A stretch of 64,000 bases of DNA, taken from NCBI RefSeq assembly GCF_000406925.1, contig NZ_KE136347.1, positions 897,066 to 961,065 on the forward strand, written 5' to 3'. Position 1 is the stretch's first letter. Every line of letters starts with the position of its first letter. The position numbers and the translations under genes were made by a program. The notes under the pieces were generated by a model, which saw only the letters and a program-made list of their open reading frames with translations, did no database searches and had not been told where the DNA came from. Below, piece after piece: positions 18,253 through 26,316 of this stretch. The DNA is from Enterococcus columbae DSM 7374 = ATCC 51263. Lineage in GTDB: Bacteria; Bacillota; Bacilli; Lactobacillales; Enterococcaceae.

Positions 18253-19227
18253 TTATAGTGTTAAAAGTAGATGGCCGTAAGCCAGCCCCCCACCAAAACC
18301 TGAAAGAACCACTTTTTGTTTGCCCTCTAACGACAATGTCTGATCAGCAACCTTTTCTGACAATAACAACGGAATTGAAGCTGCTGAAGTATTACCGTAA
18401 CGATCCATATTTTGCAAAAAGCGCTCGCGATCTACATGCAACTTTTTAGACATTTTGTCTAAAATACGCGCATTTGCTTGGTGTAATAGAAAATAATCGA
18501 TATCTTCTAAATCATTACCAACAAATTCACTCAATGATTTGGCTACATCTCTCGTAGCAAAATCAAAAATATCCCGACCATTCATACGTAAACAACGCTG
18601 TGAATCATCTTTTGATAGAATAAATGGTGAATTTTGAAGATTGCCACCTGAAGTTAAGGAATTTGATCTTGTGCCATCAGCTAGGAGTTGATCACGAATA
18701 ATCCCATATGTGCTCTGATTGGTTAACAAGACACCTGCTGCTGCATCGCCAAACAATACGCAAGTGCTACGATCTTGCCAATCGATCACTCGACTCAAAA
18801 CTTCGCCACCTATTACCATTCCATACGATTGATTTGTTTTAGCTTTCAACAACTTGTCAGCAGTTGATAAAGCGTAGACAAAACCAGCACAGGCCGCACT
18901 TAAATCAAAAGCAAAAGCATTAACTGCCCCAATTGCTCCCTGCACTTGACAGGCAACAGATGGACTCTGATAATCAGGTGTCATTGTAGCCACGATAACA
19001 AAATCCAGTTGCTCTGCAGACACTTGACTTTTAGCTAATAAATCTTGCGCAACTTTTATACATAAATCAGACGTATTCTCAGTTTGGGCAATCCGGCGTT
19101 GTTTGATACCGGTCCGACTAAAAATCCATTCATCACTTGTATCGACAACTTTTGCTAAGTCATCATTCGTTACGATCTTTTCAGGTACTGCATGGGCTAC
19201 TTGCATAATCCGATTATAATTTGTCAT
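18253..19227 (-). CDS. fabH: 3-oxoacyl-ACP synthase III
   Basis: 324 residues from the ATG at 19225-19227. The triad Cys-His-Asn is in LSAACAGFVYAL, LLHQANARI and YGNTSAASIP. It starts the chain by condensing acetyl-CoA with malonyl-ACP. An in-frame GTG five codons earlier overlaps the fabT stop (GTGA) and is an alternative start; homologues begin near MTNYNRI, and a weak GAGAGTTGG lies before the ATG, so the ATG is preferred. Confidence 0.95.
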   Translation of the reverse strand: MTNYNRIMQVAHAVPEKIVTNDDLAKVVDTSDEWIFSRTGIKQRRIAQTENTSDLCIKVAQDLLAKSQVSAEQLDFVIVATMTPDYQSPSVACQVQGAIGAVNAFAFDLSAACAGFVYALSTADKLLKAKTNQSYGMVIGGEVLSRVIDWQDRSTCVLFGDAAAGVLLTNQSTYGIIRDQLLADGTRSNSLTSGGNLQNSPFILSKDDSQRCLRMNGRDIFDFATRDVAKSLSEFVGNDLEDIDYFLLHQANARILDKMSKKLHVDRERFLQNMDRYGNTSAASIPLLLSEKVADQTLSLEGKQKVVLSGFGGGLAYGHLLLTL

Positions 19228-19238
19228 AATGCCAACTC

Positions 19239-19679
19239 TCACTTATATTCTTGTAAAAAGGCATGTAAGTTACCTAGTGCACGTAATAATGCGTCGGCTT
19301 CAGCTTGATCCATTCCACCTAGCACGGCTTTAATCATTTCGCGATGAAAATGCTGATGCACTCGATAAATCAATCGTCCTTTTTTCGTCAAACCCAATTT
19401 AACTACCCGTCTGTCATCTTCGCTGCGGATTCTTTCAACATATCCTTTTTTAACCAATTTATTGATAGCAATTGTCAGCGTACCTACTGTAATAGCTAGC
19501 TCTTTAGCCACCTCAGAAGTCGTCTTCTTTTTATACATACTAATTGCTTCAATCGTGTGCATTTCAGTAATTGATAAATCCTTAAATTGCGATTTTTTCA
19601 ATTCAGATTCTTCAATGACCAAAATATCATTAAATACATCGACTAATAATTGATTAATTTGTTCAAAATTTGTTTCCAT
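19239..19679 (-). CDS. fabT: MarR-family fatty-acid synthesis repressor FabT
   Basis: 146 residues, winged-helix MarR family (SITEMHTIEAISMYKKKTTS with the recognition helix TVGTLTIAINKLVKKGYV). FabT binds long-chain acyl-ACP and represses the fab genes. It is the first gene of the operon and two boxes of the FabT type lie at its promoter, so it is autoregulated. The ATG follows AGGTG by nine bases; a GTG three codons earlier is possible but poorly spaced. Confidence 0.95.
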   Translation of the reverse strand: METNFEQINQLLVDVFNDILVIEESELKKSQFKDLSITEMHTIEAISMYKKKTTSEVAKELAITVGTLTIAINKLVKKGYVERIRSEDDRRVVKLGLTKKGRLIYRVHQHFHREMIKAVLGGMDQAEADALLRALGNLHAFLQEYK

Positions 19680-19698
19680 ATTTCCCACACCTAGATAG

Positions 19699-19755
19699 TT
19701 TGATAGTCAAAAGATTTGATAATCAAACTATATCTAAACTCCCTTCATTTTGCAA
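19699..19755 (-). promoter_or_regulatory. fab operon promoter with two FabT operators
   Basis: On the minus strand TTGCAA (19750-19755), 17 bp, TATAGT (19727-19732). Two FabT-type palindromes follow: TTTGATAATCAAA (19715-19727), touching the -10 box, and TTTGATAGTCAAA (19699-19711), over the expected transcript start. Their centres are 16 bp apart. The FabT consensus in streptococci is TTTGA-type inverted repeats, so direct repression is expected. Confidence 0.85.
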
Positions 19756-19810
19756 GCAATTTTTTATTTTTCTTTATATTTTTTTAATAAATTTTCTTTT
19801 TATATAACAA

Positions 19811-19857
19811 GAAAGCACGATCAACCAAATTTAAATATTGGTAAAATCGTGCTTTTC
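19811..19857 (-). terminator. Intrinsic terminator after ykuJ
   Basis: Arms AAGCACGAT / ATCGTGCTT with a second pairing ACCAA / TTGGT form a stem of about 14 pairs. The minus-strand tail is TTCTTGTTATAT. It lies 24 bp after the ykuJ stop, and it could also protect the fab promoter from read-through. Confidence 0.75.
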
Positions 19858-19880
19858 TCTTGTTAAAAAAACTAAAAAAA

Positions 19881-20111
19881 TTATTGAATTAAATCATAAA
19901 TTTCCATCGCTACGATATCAATATTATCAAATTGATATGGTTGATTTGATTCAGATTCGGTTAATTCAAACGTTTCAGTTGAGCTATCGTAGGTTACGAT
20001 ACATTTCTCAACTCCTTCTTTTTCAAAACGACGTACCTGCACCTCATTATCTTGTGCTTCAACCATCGCTTCTAAACGTCTAATAATGGCGACTAATTGC
20101 GAACTTTTCAT
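19881..20111 (-). CDS. ykuJ: YkuJ family protein (DUF1797)
   Basis: 76 residues. It matches the small YkuJ family: SQLVAIIRRLEAM at the N-terminus, TYDSSTETFELTE, and the closing YQFDNIDIVAMEIYDLIQ. The family has a solved alpha/beta fold but no assigned function. The start has a GGGAGG site eight bases upstream. A possible -10 TACAAT lies about 40 bp upstream. It is a single-gene unit bounded by the terminator at 19811-19857. Confidence 0.88.
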   Translation of the reverse strand: MKSSQLVAIIRRLEAMVEAQDNEVQVRRFEKEGVEKCIVTYDSSTETFELTESESNQPYQFDNIDIVAMEIYDLIQ

Positions 20112-20198
20112 CCGGCAATCCTCCCTTTAATCATTTCTGTTACATTGTATCAAAAACCTTGTCATATTGCATTGGTTTTGCTAAAAAAAATTATTTTT

Positions 20199-21074
20199 TT
20201 AATCTTTTTTTCCTTCTGACCACCATAATTTAATCAAGGCTTGGGTACCATTATTTTCATAACCAGCTTGCGCTAAAGATTCGTATAAGCGACACGCCTC
20301 TTTTGTCGCCGGTAAATCTAAATCCATTTTTTGGGCTTCATCTAGCGCTATTTTTAAATCTTTAATAAAATGTTTCACAAAAAAGCCAGGTGTAAAATCT
20401 TCTTTTAAAATTCGAGGGCTATAGTTAATCATCGACCAGTTAGCAGCACTTCCACCAGCCAAAGTCGCTAATACACTTTCTAAATCTAAACCAGCCTTAT
20501 TCGCATAGACTAGCATCTCAGTCATTCCAGTCATTGTCCCTGCAATCATAATTTGATTAGCCATTTTAGTATGCTGACCGCACCCGGCAGCTCCTTGGTA
20601 ATTATAGGTTTTACCAACTAGCTTAAATAATGGTAAAACGCGATCATACACTGCTTTATCGCCACCAACCATAATCGTCAAGGTCGCATTTTGCGCGCCT
20701 AAATCCCCACCAGAAACCGGTGCGTCTAAGCTGTCAGCCTTTAATTGTTTGGCTGTTTGATACAAACGTTGCGCTAATGAAGGCGTACTGGTAGTAAAAT
20801 CAACCACTGTTTTGCCAGTAATCGCTGCTTTAAAAATACCAGATTGACCATAGTATACTTCCTCAACATCGCTTGGATAGCCCACCATCGTAAAAATCAC
20901 TTCAGCTTTGTCAGCGACTATTTGTGGGGTATCACACCAAGTGGCACCTAAATCAACCAATTCATCTGCCTTAGCTTTTGTACGATTATATATATACAAC
21001 TGATGACCCGCTGCCATTAGATGTTTAATCATCGATTTTCCCATGACACCCGTACCAATAAAACCTAAATTCAT
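20199..21074 (-). CDS. NAD(P)-binding beta-hydroxyacid dehydrogenase (3-hydroxyisobutyrate dehydrogenase-like)
   Basis: 291 residues. The N-terminal Rossmann motif is LGFIGTGVMGKSM; the substrate-binding segment SLDAPVSGGDLGAQNATLTI and the catalytic Lys region AAGCGQHTKMANQIM identify the beta-hydroxyacid dehydrogenase family (3-hydroxyisobutyrate, tartronate semialdehyde or glyoxylate/succinic semialdehyde reductases). The exact substrate is not readable. AAGGAG stands 10 bp before the chosen ATG; a GTG upstream is possible. Confidence 0.85.
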   Translation of the reverse strand: MNLGFIGTGVMGKSMIKHLMAAGHQLYIYNRTKAKADELVDLGATWCDTPQIVADKAEVIFTMVGYPSDVEEVYYGQSGIFKAAITGKTVVDFTTSTPSLAQRLYQTAKQLKADSLDAPVSGGDLGAQNATLTIMVGGDKAVYDRVLPLFKLVGKTYNYQGAAGCGQHTKMANQIMIAGTMTGMTEMLVYANKAGLDLESVLATLAGGSAANWSMINYSPRILKEDFTPGFFVKHFIKDLKIALDEAQKMDLDLPATKEACRLYESLAQAGYENNGTQALIKLWWSEGKKD

Positions 21075-21144
21075 CACATACACACTCCTTATCGCTATTC
21101 TATTGTTATTATACTATATTTTTGCTAAATTCCTATTCATTTGC

Positions 21145-21196
21145 AAAAAGAAAGCCATCGAAATCATCCGATTAAAGATTTTCGACAGCTTTCTTC
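21145..21196 (-). terminator. Intrinsic terminator of the glycosyltransferase gene
   Basis: The arms GAAAGC..TCGAAATC / GATTTTCGA..GCTTTC (21150-21193) are followed on the minus strand by TTTTTGC. It lies just after the glycosyltransferase stop. Confidence 0.75.
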
Positions 21197-21200
21197 GCTA

Positions 21201-22439
21201 TTAAGAACGATTCAACGGTGTGCGAATCGAACGTAATTTTACTTTTATTTTTTCAATAGGTGGCGATGCTTTTTTCTCAGCTAATCGGGCATTGTAATTT
21301 ACAATAACTTCCTCATAACAGGCTTCGATTGCTTTACCAAAACATTCCGCTGATATCTCATAAAGCTTAGCAGCTAAAATCTCCTCATTCTTAGGATTAT
21401 TCGCAGCGATATACTGCATTAATGTCTCAGCGAAATCTTCGTCGTGTTTAAAGGTAACACCTAAACAAGGATGACTCACTAAAGCGTCTAGATATTCATT
21501 TCCTTCTACAACGATAGGAATCCCAGCGGCCATCGCTTCAGTATAGGTTAAACCTTGCGTTTCAGAAGTCGAACAGCTCACAAAATAATCGGCCGCATGA
21601 TAATAATACGCCACTTGATCATTAGGAACTTCCCCAACAAATTGGACAAACTCTCTCAAATTTAGCGTAGAAACCAACGCATCCAATTCGTCAAAATAAG
21701 GTCCCTTCCCAACAATAACCAATCTAACATTCGGTAAACTTGCTACAACTTTAGGCATTCCTTGAATAATTGCTTGAATATTCTTTTCATATGAAAGACG
21801 ACTTAATGATAATAGCATCACTTGATTAGTTGCAATGCCTAGTTGTTTACGCAACTTTTGGTTATCTTGTTCAGTAATATCTTGTCTGACAAAACGGTCT
21901 AACTCAATACCAGTCGGGATTACCTTCATAGCCTTTTCTACACCATAGCTTTGTAACTTTCGGCTCACCCGTTTACTTGGGCAAATCACTGCATCAATAT
22001 GATTCGTATACATCTTTGTCAAAAATTTAACATGACTTGGGCGAATAACCTTCCCTTTTGCAATATAGTGCAGATAATCCTCATACATGGTATGATAGGT
22101 GTGTACAACAGGAATTTTTAATTTTTTAGCAACTATTTTCCCCAGCAAACCAACACCGAATTCTGTATGGGTATGGATCAAATCAATTTCTAAATCCTTA
22201 GCAAGTTGATAAGCTTCATACATCCCTCTGACAACAATTCGTCGATCAGTAAAGGAAATAAACGGTACACTCGGCATCCGGATGATTCGTTCTTGCGTTT
22301 CTTGTACATTTGGATCAGTTGTAGTAAAAATATACACTTCATGATTCAAAGATTCTAATTGATCCTTCAAGGTCTTAATCGAGGTTGCTACTCCACTCAC
22401 TTGTGGAAAATACGTATCGGTAAATAAACCTATTTTCAT
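21201..22439 (-). CDS. GT4 glycosyltransferase, 1,2-diacylglycerol 3-glucosyltransferase-like
   Basis: 412 residues. The GT-B fold GT4 pattern is clear: MKIGLFTDTYFPQVSGVATS at the N-terminus, THTEFGVGLLG, PTGIELDRF, LSRLSYEKNI and the donor-binding SCSTSETQGLTYTEAMAAG. This N-terminus is very like the glycolipid synthases (BgsB/Dgs type) that put glucose on diacylglycerol and so supply the lipoteichoic-acid anchor. Function is inferred from similarity. It has its own extended -10 promoter at 22490-22495. Confidence 0.85.
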   Translation of the reverse strand: MKIGLFTDTYFPQVSGVATSIKTLKDQLESLNHEVYIFTTTDPNVQETQERIIRMPSVPFISFTDRRIVVRGMYEAYQLAKDLEIDLIHTHTEFGVGLLGKIVAKKLKIPVVHTYHTMYEDYLHYIAKGKVIRPSHVKFLTKMYTNHIDAVICPSKRVSRKLQSYGVEKAMKVIPTGIELDRFVRQDITEQDNQKLRKQLGIATNQVMLLSLSRLSYEKNIQAIIQGMPKVVASLPNVRLVIVGKGPYFDELDALVSTLNLREFVQFVGEVPNDQVAYYYHAADYFVSCSTSETQGLTYTEAMAAGIPIVVEGNEYLDALVSHPCLGVTFKHDEDFAETLMQYIAANNPKNEEILAAKLYEISAECFGKAIEACYEEVIVNYNARLAEKKASPPIEKIKVKLRSIRTPLNRS

Positions 22440-22489
22440 CTTTTCACCACACCTTCAACATCAATATTCCTTTATACACATCTTGTTTC

Positions 22490-22498
22490 ATTATAACA
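22490..22498 (-). promoter_or_regulatory. Extended -10 promoter of the glycosyltransferase
   Basis: Minus-strand TGT-TATAAT about 50 bp before the ATG. It is back to back with the dipeptidase promoter at 22538-22566. Confidence 0.5.
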
Positions 22499-22537
22499 TA
22501 AATAGCAAAAAAATACGCTCATTCTTAAGTCGCATCT

Positions 22538-22566
22538 TTCACTTACCTAGATTACTATGCTATAAT
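22538..22566 (+). promoter_or_regulatory. Promoter of the dipeptidase gene
   Basis: TTCACT (22538-22543), 17 bp, TATAAT (22561-22566), with TGC before the -10 (extended -10). The ATG is 35 bp downstream. Confidence 0.65.
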
Positions 22567-22601
22567 ACAGCTAATTATTTATCTCAAAGGAAGCGATTCT
22601 T

Positions 22602-23573
22602 ATGCATCTACCCGTTATGGATTTACATTGCGACACCATTTATCAACTTTATCTTCATCCACAAAGCACCCTAGCTCAAAATAATTACCAGCTAGATTTA
22701 GTCAAGATGAAAAAAGCCAATTATTTATTACAAAATTTCGCAGTTTTTATTGATAAAAATGAATTTACTCAGCCCTATCAAACTGCCCTAGCTATGATTC
22801 ATCTTTTCAAAAAAGAATTACAAAAAAATCAACAGACGATCAAACAAGTTTATCGTTATGAAGATATTGTAAATAATCAAAAGGAAAATAAGATTAGTGC
22901 CTTATTAACTTTAGAAGGTGGAGAAATCATTGAGAGGAAATTGGAGAATTTACAGCATTTAGCTCAGCTTGGTGCTAAAATGTTAACTTTAACGTGGAAT
23001 TATCCCAACCAAATCGGTTTTCCTAATAGTATCTATTGGGATGCAAATCATAAACAGCTAAATCATTCGCAGGCTGGCCTCACTCCCTTTGGCATCGAAG
23101 TCGTTGAAGAAATGAATCGTTTAAAGATGATTATCGATGTGTCACACGGCTCAGATCAATTAATTTTAGATGTATTAAGCCATAGTAAAAGCCCCATTGT
23201 CGCCAGCCATTCTAATGCACGGAGTATTTGTAATCATCCACGCAACTTATCAGATGACTTATTGAAAAAAATTGCTAATACTAACGGTCTAATCGGTTTG
23301 AATTTTTACGAGCAATTCCTTCGCGAAAATAAGAACCAGTATTCCTTAAAGGGTGCGCTTATTGCTCATTTAAAATATATGATCAATTTAATTGGGACAG
23401 AACATATTGCCTTTGGATCTGATTTTGATGGCATACCAGTCCACCCAGATTTAAAGGATGCGACTGTTTTTATTGAATTAGCCGAAACCCTACAGCAAGC
23501 CGGTTTTAAAGCGTCAACTATTGAAAAATTATTTTATCAAAATGCTTTAAATTTTTATCGCGAAAATCTATAA
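22602..23573 (+). CDS. Membrane dipeptidase, peptidase M19 family
   Basis: 323 residues. Zinc-ligand and core motifs of renal-dipeptidase-type enzymes are present: MDLHCDTIYQL, LLTLEGGEI, LTLTWNYPNQIGF, MIIDVSHGSDQ, IVASHSNAR and IAFGSDFDG. It hydrolyses dipeptides, probably in the cytoplasm since no signal peptide is seen. AAAGGAAG precedes the ATG by eight bases. It is one of few plus-strand genes and stands alone, ending at a bidirectional terminator. Confidence 0.92.
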   Translation: MHLPVMDLHCDTIYQLYLHPQSTLAQNNYQLDLVKMKKANYLLQNFAVFIDKNEFTQPYQTALAMIHLFKKELQKNQQTIKQVYRYEDIVNNQKENKISALLTLEGGEIIERKLENLQHLAQLGAKMLTLTWNYPNQIGFPNSIYWDANHKQLNHSQAGLTPFGIEVVEEMNRLKMIIDVSHGSDQLILDVLSHSKSPIVASHSNARSICNHPRNLSDDLLKKIANTNGLIGLNFYEQFLRENKNQYSLKGALIAHLKYMINLIGTEHIAFGSDFDGIPVHPDLKDATVFIELAETLQQAGFKASTIEKLFYQNALNFYRENL

Positions 23574-23578
23574 AGAAG

Positions 23579-23621
23579 AAGACAAAACGGATAACCAAAA
23601 TCTGGTTATCCGTTTTGTCTT
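23579..23621 (+). terminator. Perfect 18-bp hairpin after the dipeptidase gene
   Basis: AAGACAAAACGGATAACC and its exact reverse complement are separated by 7 bases. The plus-strand tail is poor in T, but the stem itself ends in T-rich sequence. It separates two convergent genes and may work on both strands. Confidence 0.75.
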
Positions 23622-23624
23622 GCC

Positions 23625-23655
23625 ATTAAAAAGGAGCAGGCTAAGCCTACTCCTT
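23625..23655 (-). terminator. Intrinsic terminator of ptsHI
   Basis: AAGGAGTAGGCT / AGCCTGCTCCTT (one mismatch or G-U pair, 23631-23655) is followed on the minus strand by TTTTTAATGG. It lies just after the ptsI stop. Confidence 0.82.
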
Positions 23656-23662
23656 AAAATAC

Positions 23663-25390
23663 TTATTTTACATATTCGTTGATTAATTCAACAACTTCTT
23701 CCATTGTATCACAATCGTTTAATGCACGATCAGCTAATTCTTGCATCTTAGCAGAATCTAAACGTTTCATTAAACTACGTGTTTTAAGAACAGAAGTCGC
23801 ACTCATAGAGAACTCATCTAAGCCCATACCTACAAGCAACGGTACAGCTGTTTGATCGCCAGCCATTTCTCCACACATACCAGCCCATTTACCTTCAGCG
23901 TGTGCTGCATCAATAACGTTTTTGATTAAGCGTAAAATTGATGGGTTATATGGTTGATATAGGTAAGAAACCTTTTCACTCATACGGTCAGCAGCCATTG
24001 TGTATTGAATTAAGTCATTTGTACCAATACTGAAGAAGTCAACTTCTTTAGCAAATTTATCAGCTAAAACAGCAGCTGCAGGAATTTCAATCATAATACC
24101 CACTTGGATACTATCAGAAACAGCTACACCCTCTGCAACTAATTTTGCTTTTTCTTCTTCAAACATTTGTTTAGCAGCTCTAAACTCTTTTAAGGTTGCA
24201 ACCATTGGGAACATTACGCGAAGTGTACCGTAAGCAGAAGCTCTTAGCAACGCACGCAATTGTGTTCTAAACATTGCATCACCTAATTCAGATAGACTGA
24301 TACGCAATGCACGGTAACCTAAGAATGGGTTCATTTCATGTGGTAAATCAAGATATGGTAATTCTTTATCTCCACCGATATCCATTGTACGTACAACAAC
24401 CGGTTTACCTTCCATGCCTTCTAATACCGCTTTGTAAGCTTGGAATTGATCTTCTTCAGATGGGAAATCTGGAGAATCCATGTATAAGAATTCTGTACGG
24501 TATAAACCAACTGCTTCAGCACCATTCGCATGAACACCTTTTAAGTCTTTTGGTGTACCGATATTAGCAGCCAACTCAAAATGTTTACCATCAGCTGTCA
24601 CAGTTTGTGCGTTTTTCAATTTTTCCCATTCTGCTTTTTGAGCAGCATATGCTTCACCAGCTTTGATAAATTCAGCTTGTTGTTCAGCAGTTGGATCAAC
24701 AATTGCTTCACCAGTCAAACCATTTACCGCTAGCAACTCTCCAGCTTTTACTTTTGAAGTAATTGATTCAGTACCAACTACCGCTGGAATTTCTAATGAA
24801 CGCGCCATAATTGCAGAGTGAGAAGTACGTCCACCAATATTAGTGATAAACGCTTTTACATATTTACGATCTAACTGCGCAGTATCACTAGGTGTTAAAT
24901 CGTGCGCAACAACGATTACTTCTTCATTAATCATTGCTGGACTTGGTAAAACTACATTTAACAAGTGCGCTAATACACGTTTAGTAACGTCACGGATATC
25001 CGCAGCACGTTCTTGCATGTAGGCATTACCTTCCATACCTTCAAATAAAGTAATGAACATATCTGTTACTTCTTTTAAGGCAGCTTCAGCATTCACCTTA
25101 TTTGTTTTGATTGAATCTTTAATTTGACCAATCATTTCTGGATCAGATAAAACCATCAAGTGAGCATCAAAAACTTGTGCTTCTTTTTCACCTAGCGTAC
25201 TAGCTGCTTTATCTCTAATTTGTTGTAGCTCAGCTTTTGATTGTGCCAAGGCATCGTCCAAGCGAGCGAATTCAGCCTCGATATCTTCAACTGTCACTTT
25301 GCTAAATGACAAATCTGGCTCAACTAATAGATAAGCTTTAGCTACGGCTACACCATCACTTGCGGCAATTCCTTTTAGCATTTCAACCAT
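23663..25390 (-). CDS. ptsI: Phosphoenolpyruvate-protein phosphotransferase (Enzyme I)
   Basis: 575 residues, usual length. The phosphorylated His is in [20 protein letters not shown]. The PEP-binding TIM barrel has [35 protein letters not shown] and GMCGEMAGD. It takes phosphate from PEP and hands it to HPr for all PTS sugars. Its ATG overlaps the ptsH stop (TAATG). Confidence 0.97.
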   Translation of the reverse strand: MVEMLKGIAASDGVAVAKAYLLVEPDLSFSKVTVEDIEAEFARLDDALAQSKAELQQIRDKAASTLGEKEAQVFDAHLMVLSDPEMIGQIKDSIKTNKVNAEAALKEVTDMFITLFEGMEGNAYMQERAADIRDVTKRVLAHLLNVVLPSPAMINEEVIVVAHDLTPSDTAQLDRKYVKAFITNIGGRTSHSAIMARSLEIPAVVGTESITSKVKAGELLAVNGLTGEAIVDPTAEQQAEFIKAGEAYAAQKAEWEKLKNAQTVTADGKHFELAANIGTPKDLKGVHANGAEAVGLYRTEFLYMDSPDFPSEEDQFQAYKAVLEGMEGKPVVVRTMDIGGDKELPYLDLPHEMNPFLGYRALRISLSELGDAMFRTQLRALLRASAYGTLRVMFPMVATLKEFRAAKQMFEEEKAKLVAEGVAVSDSIQVGIMIEIPAAAVLADKFAKEVDFFSIGTNDLIQYTMAADRMSEKVSYLYQPYNPSILRLIKNVIDAAHAEGKWAGMCGEMAGDQTAVPLLVGMGLDEFSMSATSVLKTRSLMKRLDSAKMQELADRALNDCDTMEEVVELINEYVK

Positions 25391-25656
25391 TAGTTAGACA
25401 AACCTTCTTTAACCATTGTTTCAGTAATAGCTGCGATTGCTTCTTTTTCGTCAGCACCTTCAGCTGAGATTGTTACGTCAGCACCTTGGCCAACACCTAA
25501 AGACATAACGCCCATGATTGATTTAAGGTTTACAGATTTACCTTTGTATTCTAAGTTGATATCTGAAGCAAATTTGCTTGCAGTTTGTACTAATAAAGTT
25601 GCAGGACGTGCGTGAATTCCTGTTTCAGCAACTACGTTAAATGATTTTTTTTCCAT
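25390..25656 (-). CDS. ptsH: Phosphocarrier protein HPr
   Basis: 88 residues from the ATG at 25654-25656 with AAAGGAG eight bases upstream. His15 is in [14 protein letters not shown] (Enzyme I target) and the regulatory Ser46 in [12 protein letters not shown] (HPr kinase target for CcpA-dependent repression). The open frame continues upstream without homology. Cotranscribed with ptsI. Confidence 0.97.
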   Translation of the reverse strand: MEKKSFNVVAETGIHARPATLLVQTASKFASDINLEYKGKSVNLKSIMGVMSLGVGQGADVTISAEGADEKEAIAAITETMVKEGLSN

Positions 25657-25826
25657 ATGAATCGTTCTCCTTTGTAAAGAAAATATTTTTGTTAGGGTTT
25701 TCTTCAAATAAATAGGACTGACTAAGTCGTTTAATACACCCTTTCAATTGATAAGATTACCATTTTTTTCATTTTAAGACAACCATTTTCCAGCAATTTA
25801 TTTAGAATGTTAATTGATATTTTATT

Positions 25827-26012
25827 TCAATCCTTCATTCGATAAATAATTTCTCCATTTAAACCAGCTTCACCTACTACATCATTCCGATTTTCCAACA
25901 CTAGCCACGCCTCACGAAAGCTGAAAAATTCATCATGTTTAACAATAATCTCTTGAATTTCACCTGCCTGCAAGCTTTGAAGTAGGTTGGTAAACTCTTC
26001 TTTTGTTTTCAT
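25827..26012 (-). CDS. Small protein of unknown function
   Basis: 61 residues from the ATG at 26010-26012; an ATG four codons earlier sits directly against the GGAG and is less likely. The sequence is mostly soluble, with EIQEIIVKHDEFFSFREAWL as its most distinctive stretch. I do not recognise a family. Two TATAAT boxes lie 40-70 bp upstream on the minus strand, so it probably has its own promoter. It stands alone between ptsHI and the divergent clpE. Confidence 0.6.
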   Translation of the reverse strand: MKTKEEFTNLLQSLQAGEIQEIIVKHDEFFSFREAWLVLENRNDVVGEAGLNGEIIYRMKD

Positions 26013-26159
26013 GAAAATTTTCATCTCCAGTTTTCATAAAATTGTTATTATATACTTCATTTATTATAGCATATCCTTTCTTATCTTACTTATAGAATAT
26101 TAATCTTTTAGTAACTTTATTTCACCCCCTAAAAATCTCTTTAGCAATAAGCGACTTTC

Positions 26160-26187
26160 TTGCGTAAATCAAAAAAAATAGTATAAT
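26160..26187 (+). promoter_or_regulatory. clpE promoter
   Basis: TTGCGT (26160-26165), 16 bp including a run of eight A, TATAAT (26182-26187). The CtsR-type operator follows directly. Confidence 0.75.
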
Positions 26188-26196
26188 GAACTCATA

Positions 26197-26213
26197 GGTC
26201 AATTTTGGTCAAA
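26197..26213 (+). promoter_or_regulatory. CtsR operator of clpE
   Basis: GGTCAAT-TTT-GGTCAAA, a tandem heptad with a 3-bp spacer, is a near match to the CtsR consensus. It covers the predicted transcript start, so CtsR binding would block clpE until heat or protein stress. Confidence 0.88.
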
Positions 26214-26316
26214 CATTCTCATTTAATGAATAGCCATCATTATTGAGCCAAAATAGACGACGAGTTTTATGAGATTCTCCCAAAATCTTAAATAACTTAC
26301 TGCAAGGAAGATGTCT

